This document shows positions 1 through 11,100 of a DNA stretch of 64,000 nt, in pieces. Position 1 is the stretch's first letter, and every line of letters starts with the position of its first letter. A program made the translations under genes and the position numbers. The stretch is from the NCBI GenBank assembly GCA_030549775.1, contig CM060175.1, positions 80,260,245 to 80,324,244 of the forward strand, read 5' to 3'. Source of the DNA: Tamarix chinensis. Lineage: Eukaryota > Streptophyta > Magnoliopsida > Caryophyllales > Tamaricaceae. The notes under the pieces were generated by a model. That model was not told the origin of the DNA. It worked only from the letters and a program-made list of their open reading frames with translations, and ran no database searches.

Positions 1-1740
1 ACCACTTACACCCCCCTCCACCTCTGCATCCTTCCCTTACCTTAAATCCTCCCCCACATGCCTCTTTTCCTAGCCTAAAAATCCTAACCCAAAATTGCCC
101 ATTTTCCCCTATTTCCACCACCTTCGAGCCCCCCTCCTTCTTTCTTTGCATGCATCTCATGCTGCATGAGCAGTATGAACTGCTACCCCTTCTTGATTTA
201 TTTGGGTAAAAATTTTAAGGTATAATAATATTTTAATATAATTATTTGATTAATTAAGCATTATAAAGTTTTATGCTTTGTTTTTATTATTTCTAATGTA
301 ATAAGTCTTGAATTATTTCTAGGTATTGGTTTTGATAATCAAAGCTTGAGCCTTTAACGGGAATACCGGTAAGGTTTGTTTTTACGAAAATCGAGGTAAC
401 CGTTAAATCCCACTTAAACGCATGGATTAACATATATTAGCACATTAGGATTTTTAACATGTTATTATGCTTAATTTATGTGTTTAATGTCATATGCGCA
501 ATTCCTTGTGATGTTGGATGAAAAGAAGCATGTTAGGTTATGTATGGAAATATCGTTTGAAGTGAGAGTTTGGTTGTTAATGAAATGTTAAGTATTATGC
601 TATTATGGTGTTTAATGCATGGTTTATATTTTTGTGAGCCTTAGGGGTATTTTAGTAATATATATCTTGCACAAGAATATAACCTAATATGTGTGGGTAC
701 TAAAAGTATATATTAAATATATTAGTTGTGGATGAGGTATTATTATTAATATTTTAAGTAGTGATGATAATTTAAAATGAGTGGTGTAACAAGGGGCAAA
801 ATGGTCATTTATAATAAAAAAGGGGTATGATGGTAATTGTATAATAAAAAGGGTAAATTGGTAATTTTATAATCAAGGGGTAATATGGTAATTTTGGAAG
901 TGAAGGGGTAAAATGGTAATTTTTTAATTTAAGGGGTAAAATTGTAATTTTGTGATAAAAGGGTAAAATGGTAGTTTTATAATTAAAGGGTAAGGGGTAA
1001 TTTTGGAATTAAAGGAAAAATTGGTAATTTCATGATTAAAGGATAAAATGGTAATTTTATAATCAAAGGGGCACAACGGTAATTTTGTAATCAAAGGGGC
1101 ACAACGGTAATTTTATAATTAAAGGGCAAAATGGTAGTCTTGTGATTAAAGGGCAAAACGGTAAATTTGTGATTGAAGGGCAAAGTAGTAATTTCGTAAT
1201 AAAAGGGTAAAATGGTAAATTCGTAATAAAAGGGCAAAATGGTAATGGTAATTTTAAAATTAAAAGAGGTGAAATGGTAATTCCGTAATTAAGGATAAAA
1301 ATGAAAATTTTATAAGTGAGAGGGTGTTATGGTAAAATTAAAAGTAAAGGGGTAAAATGGTAAATTTATAAATAAAAGGGGTAAAGTGGAAATTAGAAAG
1401 GAGTAACTTGGTAATTATAATAATTGAGAAGGGGAAATGATAATTTAATAAAAGAGAAGGGTAAATTGATAATTTAATAATGGAGAAGGGTAAAATGATA
1501 AATATGATAAATGTGAAGGGCAATTTGGTAATTTAACCAACTAAAGGGGTAATTTGGTAAGTAGGATAATGAACAGGGGTAATTTGGTAATTTGACCAAC
1601 TAAAGGGTAATTTGTTAATTATAATAAAGGAAATGGACAAATTGGTAATCTACCCAACCTAATGGAAAAAATATTAAGTGTGATAATTACGAGATGTGTT
1701 TAGTGGCCTAATAAGTGTAGAAGATAGCTCGGTAACCTAA
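1..1740 (+). mobile_element. Giant non-coding element A, segment 1 of 3 (left end outside window)
   Basis: Outer member of a giant non-coding repeat family, probably a solo LTR. Base 1 aligns by eye with about base 3108 of copy B, so roughly 1.37 kb of the left end lies before the window. The segment runs through the end of a pyrimidine-rich island, a conserved motif near 150-165 with inverted CATGCTGCATGAGCAG, an AT-rich part and a degenerate minisatellite. It is broken at 1740 by copy B: CCTAA at 1736-1740 recurs at 7248-7252. No retrotransposon protein is encoded. The strand is arbitrary and marks the orientation shared by A, B, D and E. Confidence 0.8.
780..1680 (+). repeat. Degenerate minisatellite in element A
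   Basis: Dozens of imperfect 18-25 bp units close to GGGTAAAATGGTAATTTT, with alternating purine-rich and AT-rich parts. The same array type occurs in copies B and C, so it is an internal part of this subfamily and not an independent satellite. Open frames across it are artefacts of the repeat. Confidence 0.85.
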
Positions 1741-2089
1741 TGTAATCCCCCAAAAATTTCAAAAAACTATATTTTAATAAATAAATTTATTTGAAATAAA
1801 ATTAGCTTGTAAAATTATTTATTTTAATTATTTTATGGATTTTAGAGTATGTAAATTTGGATAAGAGTATTTGATAAATTAAAAATAAATATTTTGCTAT
1901 TTATCATATTGTTTTATTTAAATAATTTTCCAAACTAATATTTTACCAACTTTATCCTTTTTAAACTAATATATTAGATTATAATGAATTAAATTATTAA
2001 ACTAAATAATTTATCAAGAATATTACATTTTATGATTTTATAAATTAAATTATTTTATTTTTCCCTATTTTTCCATTCCCTTTTTACCC

Positions 2090-3300
2090 TTTTTCCCTTT
2101 CTTCCTCCTTCTTCTTTTCCTTTTTCTTTTTATTCCTCCTCCCTTGGGTCGCCCAGCCTGACCAACCCACCTTGCGCGCTGGGCCACAGGCCCGATTCTC
2201 CTCCTCGCACGCCCGTCACTCCAGCCCAGCCGTCCCTCTTTCTTTTTCCGCTAGACCGGCCGACTTATCTTTTTTTTCTTTCTTTTCCTGCGTCGGTCCA
2301 GCCGCCCAGCCTTCCTCTCCTCTCTTCTTCTCCCACGCTCGACCATCATTTCTGCCATGGTCGAGCATGTCGCCGCCTGCAACCCGACCACCACCTACCT
2401 CCCTCTCCCTCTCTCTCTTCCCCCATCATTTTCTTTCCTTTTTCGAGCCAAACCAGCTCTTGGACCACACGCCGCGTGCCCCTCTCCCTTTCCTTCTTAT
2501 TCCCTCCCTTCCCCTGCCAACCGACCGTCACCTGCACCTGCGTACGTTCGCCGGCCAGCCGCCTGCTCCCCCTGCCTCACCCTCTTCTTTTTCTTACCCT
2601 CACCGGCCCTTCATTCCCACATTTTTCGAGCCCCTTCTCCCTCCCCGAGCTCCCTCTTCTCTCCTTCCTTCTCTCTCCATTTTCCCCCGTTTTTTTATCA
2701 CCGCCGTCCTAACCACCGCAACCAGCCCCTGCGCCGCCTCCTGCCACCACCCTCTACTGCCCTGCACCACCACGCCGCCCCTCGAGCCCTACACTTCCTC
2801 CCTTCTCCACCCCTTTCCTTTTTCTCCCCATTTTTCCCCTTACCGTCGAGCCACCTGCAACCTCCACTTCCGCCGCCGTCCGGCCACCTCTGCCGCCACC
2901 CAACCCACCGTTCGACACCCTGCAACCCCCTCTACCACCACCATGCATTAGTTGGACGAAAACAGCCCTTGCACCCCTCCATTTTTCCCTCTCCTTTTCC
3001 TTCCTTCTCAACCCCTCCACCTCGACCCATCTCGGCAGCCAACTTCGCCGCCTTGCCGCCGCCGTCTTCGCCGCCCTATGCCGCCGTGAAACCACCCTTA
3101 GCCTCCACTTACACCCCCTCTTCACTTCTGCACCATTCCCTTGCCTTGAAACCTCCCCCACCTACCCTCTTTTCTAGCCCAAAGACCCCAACCCAAAAAT
3201 GGCTTATTATTCTTCCTTCACCCTCTTCGAGCCCTTTTCTCCCCTCATTTTGCATGAGACTCATGCTGCTCATGCAGCGTGAGCTCCCCTTGTTTTGAAA
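2090..3300 (+). repeat. Pyrimidine-rich GC island inside element B
   Basis: A C/T-rich, low-complexity island with many CCNCC and CGCC runs. It opens two long overlapping frames (2172-2951 and 2357-3298) made of Ser, Pro, Leu, His and Phe. The equivalent islands in C (11400-12100, complement) and F (41430-42860, complement) do not preserve the same protein, so I read this as compositional and not coding. It ends in a CTCATGCTGCTCATGCAG-type motif conserved among A, B and C. Confidence 0.7.
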
Positions 3301-3899
3301 TTCATTTGGTTAAATTTTGAGGTATATTCATATTTAATTAAAGTGTATTATTATTAAATAAATTTGTTTTATAAAGTTTTATCCTTTAATTTATTACTTC
3401 TAACCTAATAATGATTAATATTATTTTTAGGTGTTGAGTTGCTAATAAAGCCTGAATCTTTAACCGGGGTACCGATAAGATTTGATATTTTGCGGGATTA
3501 AGGTAATCGTTAATCCTCCCTTAAATACATGGAAAAACGTATGCTAGCACATTAGGGATTTTGATATGATTTTATGCATGTTTTGTGTGCCTAGCATGAT
3601 ATATAAATGGTTGTTTATATTGATTGAAAGAAAAAGAAAAAGTATGATAGCCTTTGTGCCATGTGTAGGTATGATAATTAAGGAAGGAGGTTGATTATTG
3701 ATGGGAATGTTAAATGCTTGTTTATGATGTATTATGTTGCTAATGCATGAATAATGTTATTGTCTAAGGGTATTTTAATGATATGCTTGTGAAGTATGTG
3801 ATCTAATATATGTAGTTGCTAATGAGTATTATGTTGAATAATGATAAGTTGGTGGACTTAGATGATAAGAATGAAGTACTAATATCATTATTTTATGTA

Positions 3900-5230
3900 G
3901 TGATGGTAAATTCATAAAAATGGTGAATAAAGGGGTTGAGTGGAAATTTTATAAGTGAAAAGGGTATTTTGGTAATTTTGTAAACAAAAGGGTATTTTGG
4001 TGATTTCAAAAGAAAGGGGGTTAAATGATAAGTTATAAATAAATGGATAAAATTGTAAGTTGTGAGAAAGAGGGGTATTATGGTAATTTTTGAGGTAAAA
4101 GAATAATATGGAAATTCTATGATTAAATGGCATAATGATAATTTTATAAGTAAAGGGGTATTATGGTAATTTTTGGAGAAAAGGGTAAAGTGGTAATTTT
4201 GGAGTCAAAGGGCAATATAGTAATTTTATAAGTAAATGGTAAGAATGGTAATCTTAGAAGTAGGGGTAAAATGGTAATTTTTGGATGAAGGAGGGTGTTA
4301 TGGTAATTTTCAAGTAAAGGGGCATTATGGTAATTTTTAGAAGTAGAGGGAAAAATGGTAATTTCATAAGTAAATGGTGATATGGTAATTTTATAAGTGA
4401 ATGGTGAAAAGGGTAATTTTGTAAATAAAAGGATATTATGGTAATTTGGAAGTAAGGGGTAAAAGGGTAATTTTGTAAGTTAAAAGGATATTTATGGTAA
4501 ACTTGGGAGTAGGGGTTACTTGGTAATAATGATAACGACGAATGACAAATTGGTAACTAAATTATGATTATAAAAGGGTAAAATAATAATTATAAATATG
4601 GAGAAGGGTAAATTGATAATTATGATTATGAAGAAGGGTAATTTGGGATTTATGATAAATAAAAGGGTAAAATGGCAATTAAAATGATTGAGAGGGGTAA
4701 AATGGTAATTATGATTATAAAGAAAGGTAATTTGGGATTTATGATAAATAAAAAGGGTAAAATGGCAATTAAAATAATTGAGAGGGGTAAAATGGTAATT
4801 ATGATAAAGGAGAAGGGCAATTTGGTAATTTATCCAACTAAAAGGGCACTTTGGTAATTTAGCCGATTAAAGGGTAAAGTGATAATTATTTAACCAACTA
4901 AAAGGGCAAAATAGTAATCATGATAATGAAGGAGGGTAATTTAGTAATTTATCCAACTCAATGGCAATTTAGTAATTATAACAAAGGAGAAGGGCGATTT
5001 GGTAATCTAACCAACCAAATGGGAAATATGATAAGTGTAGCAATTATGAGGAGTGAATGGTGATCTAAAAAGTGTAGGAGATAATTTGGTAATCTAAATT
5101 GGACAAGGGATAATTTGGTAATTATGCAACCTAAAGGGTAATATGGTAATCTATCAAGTAAGAAAGGGATGACTTAGCAATTATATAAGTAAGGGGTTAA
5201 TGAGTAATTTGTACCTAACATATTGTTATG
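3900..5230 (+). repeat. Degenerate minisatellite in element B
   Basis: Longer version of the array in A, with imperfect units near GGGTAAAATGGTAATTTT and GGGCAATTTGGTAATTTA. A higher-order duplication is visible at 4665-4810, where a block of about 85 bp repeats almost exactly, which explains the repeated reading frame there. Confidence 0.85.
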
Positions 5231-5799
5231 ATTGTGGAACATTATAATATGATTCAAATAATGCCGATTAGCCAAGTAAGATTATTTGATAATTAGTATG
5301 GCCTTAATGGTTTTCTCTGTGATATCCTGGATAATCATCTGAATAAGAAACGATTAATGATATTAGAACGATTGAAAGTGAATAAGTATCTGATTACTGT
5401 GCTTTCGTGATCAATTTAATTAAGACACTATTACTTAAAGTGAAAGACCTCGAGATCGGGAATGGTGACTCCTTAGGGGTTGCTACCCTAAGGACGTGGT
5501 TTAGTCCACGATTATTCTGGTATTTGCTGGTGTGCCTTTGTGCCCCAGCCAGGCCCTATATCTTACTCTTTCTAGCTCTACGGACCTAGTTAGGGGGTAT
5601 GCATACTTATGGATTAGGTGTCCTTGTCGGTAGGGTACTGAGTAGCTTTATGCACCAGTACGACCAGGGTACCTTTGTGTCCCGGGTTATTGATCTCCCG
5701 TCCGAGGTAAATAAATATGATTGATGTGCTGATTAAGAAAAGGAAAGATACTAATTATGAAAGTGAAATATTAATGAGCCGGGCCCAGTTGATTTATGA

Positions 5800-6570
5800 T
5801 ATTGAGTACCGGTCCACTGGATATAATAGTGGTCCAGGAGCGTGTTGCCCTGGTATGTGATTATGAGTACCGGTCCACCGGATATAATAGTGGTCCAGGA
5901 GCGTGTTGTCCTGGTAAGTGATTATGAGTACCAGTCCACCGGTTATAATAGTGGCCAGGAGCGTTGTGCCCTGGATGATGATTTTATATATATTCCGGTC
6001 CACCGGCAATAATAGTGGGGGTCCCGAGCTCAATAAAACCAGTTGTGTATGTGAATAAAATTATGGAAAAATACTAATCACTTATAGTGGAACACCATGT
6101 GAGTCGGGGCCAGACCGGTCCACCGATAAATAATAGTGACCAGGAGCGTCTTGCCCTGGAGACCGGTCCACCGGCAAATAACAGTGGTCAGGAGCGTTCT
6201 GCCCTGAGTGTAGGGCTGTAAACGAGCCGAGCCGAGCCGAATACCCCTAGGCTTGGGTTCGGCTCGTTTAACTAAACGAGCCTAAAATGATGTTTGGGCT
6301 CGGCTCGTTTAACTAAACGAACGAGCCGAACCAAGCTTTTAACGAGCCGAGCCGAGCCGAGCTCACGAGCCAAAGCCAAAAAATGAACCGAGCTGAGCTT
6401 TTTCGTGTTTGGGCTCGGCTCGTTTAATAAACGAGCCAAGCGTTTAACTAAACGAACGAGCCGAACCGAGCTTTTAACGAGCCGAGCATAATCGAATACC
6501 GAACTGGCTTAGCTCATTTACAGCCCTACCTGAGTGTATACCTTCGGGTCCACCAGCTATAATAGTGGGG
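5800..6570 (+). repeat. CCGGTCCACCGG short tandem array in element B
   Basis: Units of about 60-65 bp. Each has ACCGGTCCACCGG, then a TATAATAGTGG segment, then CAGGAGCGTGTTGCCCTGG. Each core is a near-palindrome (CCGGT-cc-ACCGG), and CCAGG...CCTGG adds a second inverted repeat. The array is interrupted by a hAT MITE at 6211-6528. Equivalent arrays occur in A, C, D and F and, degenerate, in E. Confidence 0.8.
6211..6528. mobile_element. hAT-type MITE, 318 bp, inserted in element B
   Basis: Starts TAGGGCTGTAAACGAGCC and ends with the near-perfect inverted copy (reverse complement TAGGGCTGTAAATGAGCT). It is flanked by a perfect 8-bp duplication CCTGAGTG at 6203-6210 and 6529-6536, which is diagnostic of hAT transposition. 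The interior repeats GAGCCGAGCC and GGCTCGTTTAACTAAACGAG, giving internal inverted structure. It has no coding capacity. Confidence 0.93.
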
Positions 6571-6810
6571 TTCTCGCACTCACATGGATATAAAATATGA
6601 GATTGATGGAATGATGATGGAATAATGGCTTAAGGAGTTATGTATTGACTTTACACTATGACATGGCTTATGGCCCAAAAGTATCGATCGTGACTCATAA
6701 CTTGTTATATATGTGATTGTTATGTATGCACCTCTGATTACATATGTTTATAGCTTACATTATGTGTTGCATTGCGGACCTGTCTTTAAGTGTGGTATTA
6801 AAGGGTTACT

Positions 6811-6868
6811 CAGTACCGTAGTACTGAAGGGATTCCCTTTATGGGGCCCCTGCCTATTCAATGGGCAG
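6811..6868 (+). other. Conserved hairpins HP1 and HP2 of the giant element (copy B)
   Basis: HP1 is CAGTAC-CGTA-GTACTG at 6811-6826. HP2 is CTGCCTAT-TCA-ATGGGCAG at 6850-6868. Both recur in A (12815-12830, 12853-12871) and C (8577-8592, 8538-8556 on the other strand), and in altered but still pairing form in D (33876-33892, 33919-33938) and E (36733-36749, 36769-36788). F has the same positions (38909-38925, 38870-38889), with HP1 partly decayed. Confidence 0.7.
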
Positions 6869-7099
6869 TGCCCTTGCAGGTCTTTTCAGGTGCTACTCAA
6901 GTGGGCTACGGGAAAGAGAGTAAGGAGTTATCCGGTATCGTTAGGATTTTCTCTTTCTCTTTTAAACTCCTGGTTTTAATGCTAATGTTGTTTAAGTAAC
7001 CATCATTGGTAGATGTTATTCTTGTAAGCGATTTGATGCGCTACTCTGATTTATGTGTGTTGAATTTCTTCCAGAATGTATTTTACTTTTCTTAGCCTT

Positions 7100-7150
7100 A
7101 GCACTTGGTACTGGAACTATATGAGTGAACCGGTCTGGTACTAAGTGTGG
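7100..7150 (+). other. Conserved terminal hairpin HP3 of the giant element (copy B)
   Basis: Imperfect inverted repeat with arms of about 20 nt, GCACTTGGTACTGGAAC and the facing GGTCTGGTACTAAGTGT, about 100 bp from the right terminus. The same structure is in A (13106-13153), C (8260-8308, complement), D (34277-34325) and F (38494-38542, complement). It is scrambled in the old copy E. Confidence 0.7.
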
Positions 7151-7247
7151 CGGTAATACTCCCAAAGTTCACGTTTTATTTATTTTCTTCCGCTAATTTC
7201 CTTTTAATTAACAAAATTTTTCAGTAGTGAATTTTGAGGGTGTTACA

Positions 7248-8160
7248 CCTAAACCGAGTAAGGGTGTAGCTAAGGCCGAATGTGTGCTATGTGTCCTACC
7301 TTCCTTGGATGTATTATATAATTATATGTCATGTTTATATGCTATTATCTTAATTGTTCCATGTGTGGCGTGGCTTGAAACCGAGATGTATACATGTGTC
7401 CTCTTTTGGTATGTGATAATACAGATATGCTGTAAGTTATGATGTGATGTGATGTGGCCTTTTAGGACATGCATGCTAGGATAATTAATGTGGTAATGTG
7501 GTATGGAGGCATGAAAAAGAGAAATGGGAGAGAAAGATAACCAAGGGGAAGTAAGTTGGCTAATGTAGGTATAGGAGGAACTAGGGTTTGCATGGGACGG
7601 TTAGAGTCCACATGGGGGCAAACTTTACGTATGAAAAGTTGCCTCGGGACGTGAGGAAGGTAATAGAAGTGTCGTTTGGGTGTCTGGGGGCTTCGGTCGA
7701 AAAATAGTACTGGGATAGTAAAGGGTGTGTAGGAGACTAATCTAGGGTTGGGAGGAAACCCTAATGTGAGAAGGTGGAAAAAGAAAAAGAAAATAATATA
7801 AATAAACGAGAATGAGTGGGGAAGAAAATGAGGGTTGGATCTCAGGGTCGTGACGTGTAGAGTTTTGAAATAGTCGGGATGTGTACGACAGAGAAAGATG
7901 GGCCACATAGGCCCGAGTTAGGGTTTTTGGAGAAAACTGAGTTAGGAGGTGCAGAAGTCTCAAGATATGGGACAGGCCATCCTGGGAGGATAAGTGTGGA
8001 TATAGTTAGCCATGCATGTCAAGGGTGAAATACTTTCTTATAAGATATGATAAGACACTAATCACTTAAAGAGGAAGATGTTGAGCCGGACCCAGACCGG
8101 TCCACCGGCGAATAATAGTGGCAGGGCATGTACCCTCGTGACCGTTCCACCGGCTATAAT
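7248..8160 (+). mobile_element. Giant element A, segment 2 of 3
   Basis: Continuation of A between the insertions of B and C. From 7256 to about 8040 it resembles elements D and F (sequences around GCTAAGGCC, GGACATGCATG and AACCCTAATG), and not the matching part of B or C, so A looks like a mosaic of two subfamilies. The CCGGTCCACCGG array starts at 8090 and is cut at 8160 by copy C. Confidence 0.8.
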
Positions 8161-11100
8161 TGTAACACCCCCAAAAATTCACTACTGAAAAATTTCGTTA
8201 ATTAAAAGAAATTTAGCGGAAGCGATTTGATAAACCGTGAAGTTTGGGAGCATTACCGCCACACTTAGTACCAGACCGGTTCACTCATACCGTTCCAATA
8301 CTAAGTGCTAAGGCTAAAGGAGTAAAATAAAATTTCACGAGAACTTAAGCATTTGAATATCAGAGTAGCACAGTAAATACTTTACAAGAGAAAACATTCA
8401 ACCACGGTGATTACAAAATAACAAATACGTTGAATTTAAATGAGACAATTTAAAATCCTAAAAATTTCCGGAAAGTACCTTACGCTCTCCCCAAGGGCCC
8501 ACTTGAATAGCACCTGAAACACAACCTGCAAGGGGTACTGCCCATTGAATAGGCAGGCCCCATGAAGGGAACCCTTCAGTACTACGGTACTGAGTAACCC
8601 TTTAAAACGCACTTAAAATACAGGCACACATATTACACATGATACTACTACATTCAGATATGACCATAGGTAGAAACATGGTATTCAGATCCAATTCCTT
8701 GTACATCCAATAACTCAATTATACATTAATGGCGTATACGTAAAATTCACTTTCATATATTCCATAATCAATCAACCAATATCAAATAGGCCATGATCAG
8801 TAATCGAGATATTTTTCGGGCCTTGAGGCCATTAATCAACAGTCTCAAAGACTAGTATTTTTCCATAACTCATTCACATTAAATTTTTATTGAGCTCGGG
8901 ACCTCCACTATTATTGCCGGTGGACCGGAATATAAAATCATCATCCAGGGCACAACGCTCCTGGCCACTATTATAACCGGTGGACCGGGATATATAAAGA
9001 ATCATCACCCAGGCACAACGCTCCTGGCCACTATTATAACCGGTGGACCGTACTCAATATCATAAATCGCTGGGCCCGGCTCATTAATATTCCACTTTCA
9101 ATTATAGTATCTTTCCTTTCTTAAATCAGCACATCAATCATATTTATTTGCCTCGATAGGGAGATCAATAACCCGGGACACAAAGGTACACCGGTCGCAC
9201 TGGCGCATAACCGCAACTCAGTACCCTTCAACTAGTAACCCAGGGACGCAAAGGTACCCTGGTCGTACTGGTGCATAAAGCTAACTCAGTACCCTACCGA
9301 TAAGGACACCTAATCCTTAAGTATGCATACCCCCTAACTAGGTCCGTAGAGCTAGAAAGAGTAGATATAGGGCCTGGCTGGGGCACAAAGGCACACCAGC
9401 AAATACCAAACCATCGTGGACTAAACCACGTCCTTAGGGTAGCGACCCCTAAGGAGTCACCATTCCCGATCTCGAGGTCTTTCACTTTAAGTATTAATAT
9501 CTTAATTAATAGTGATCACAAAAACACAACAATACGATAATTATCCTCTTTTAATCGTTTAGATATCATCAAAAAATTTCTTATTCAGATGGTCATCCAA
9601 AGTAACATAGGAGAATCATTAAGGCCATCCTAAAAATCTAATTCCGAATTAAAACTCATTCTCGCGATACTTACTAATCATCAAACATTCTTACCTCGTT
9701 AGTCAACACTATTAGAGCCATGTTACGAATTCCACAATCATAATGATATACTGGATACAGCCTACTTATTTACCCTTTTACATATAAAATCACTACGTCA
9801 CCCTTTTTCTTATTTGATAAATTACCATGTTACCCTCCTTGTTACAAAATCACCAAGTGATCCCTTATTCGATTTAGGTTACTAAATTATTTATCATACT
9901 TATTAGGACATTAATTCCCCCTTAATAATTATTACACTAATATACTTTCCATTTAATTGGTTAGATTACCACTTTGCCCCTTTCTCCTTTATTATACTTA
10001 ATAAATTATCCTTGAGTTGGTCAATTACTCAAATTCCCTCCTTCTTGTCCAAAATTACCAAATTGCCCTTTGGTTGGTGAAATTACCAAACTACCCTTGC
10101 ATATGATCATAATTACAAATTTGCCCTTCTCCGTTATTAAATATACCAAGTTACCTTTAGTTATTTAAGTTACCGAATTGCCCTTCTTAACTGTCATAAT
10201 TACCAAACTACCCTACTCCATTATCCAAAATTACGAAAATACCCTCCAATCGGTTGAATTACCAACTTACCCCTCACATTTATCATATTTACCGTTTTAC
10301 CCTTCTCTACTATTAAATTATCGAATTACCCTCTGGTTATTTAAATTATTATTTTACCCTTCTCAATAATCATTATTTCAATTTACTCCTTTCCAATGTT
10401 CACCTTTACCCCTTTGATTTACACAATTACCGTTTTACCCTTCTACCTTCAAATTTACCATTTTACCCCCTTAACTCCCAAAATTATCATATCGCCCTTT
10501 TACTTATAACTTTTCCATTTATCCTTAATTATAAAATTGCTATCTTACCTCCTTTAATTTCCAAATTACCATTCCGCCCTTAGATTGTAAAATTATCATT
10601 TCGTCCTTTAATCATGAAATTACTATTTTTCCCTTTTATTATAACATTATCAAATTGTCCTTTTATTACAATTTACCAAATTGCCATTCTTTTTAACAAG
10701 ATTACAAATTGCCCTTTTATTACAAGAATTACTCTTTTCTCCTTATTCACAAAATTACAATTTTACCCCTACCTCCAAAATTACTATTTTCTCCCTTGAT
10801 TAACACATTCACCATTTTACTCTTAGGCCATACTCATATACAATATACATTATTAAAATCTCCCCCTAATGCTAACAAAATGTTACACATGTAATAAAAA
10901 TCACCATAGCATATCACAAGCATAGATAATAATTTATATTTTCCCTAACCACCAAATTATTACACAAAATATTATTCCCATACACATCATCAATCTATCA
11001 TGCTTCCTTTTCATCAACAACCACATTAACCACATATGATAATGCTAAGTAACATATATCAAGCATAATACATATTGACAATGCCTAATGTGATAACATG

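Larger units (their letters stand above)
1741..7247 (+). mobile_element. Giant non-coding element B, probable solo LTR, complete, inserted in A
   Basis: Begins TGTAATCCCCCAAAAATTTC and ends TTTTGAGGGTGTTACA. It is flanked by a perfect 5-bp duplication CCTAA (1736-1740 and 7248-7252), and removing it rejoins element A. TG...CA ends and a 5-bp duplication fit integrase-mediated insertion. There is no internal direct repeat of the ends, no gag or pol and no second LTR, so the whole 5.5 kb behaves as a single LTR unit (5.2 kb without the nested MITE). Order inside: AT-rich end, C/T-rich island (2090-3300), minisatellite (3900-5230), conserved spacer (5280-5780), CCGGTCCACCGG array (5800-6570), hairpin module (6770-7160), terminus. 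Alternative: an undescribed class II element, since the terminal inverted repeat is unusually long. Confidence 0.8.

Noticed and set aside
2172..3298. Two long overlapping frames of 259 and 313 residues
   Set aside because: Ser/Pro/Leu-rich low-complexity translation of a pyrimidine-rich island; homologous islands in C, D and F do not conserve the protein.
1741..7247. Reading the giant elements as class II transposons with terminal inverted repeats
   Set aside because: The 11-18 bp inverted ends are suggestive, but a uniform 5-bp duplication and TG...CA ends fit integrase better; kept as the alternative.
1741..7247. Reading the giant elements as LARDs (two LTRs plus non-coding middle)
   Set aside because: The two ends of each copy are not direct repeats of one another; no internal LTR boundary or primer-binding site was seen.
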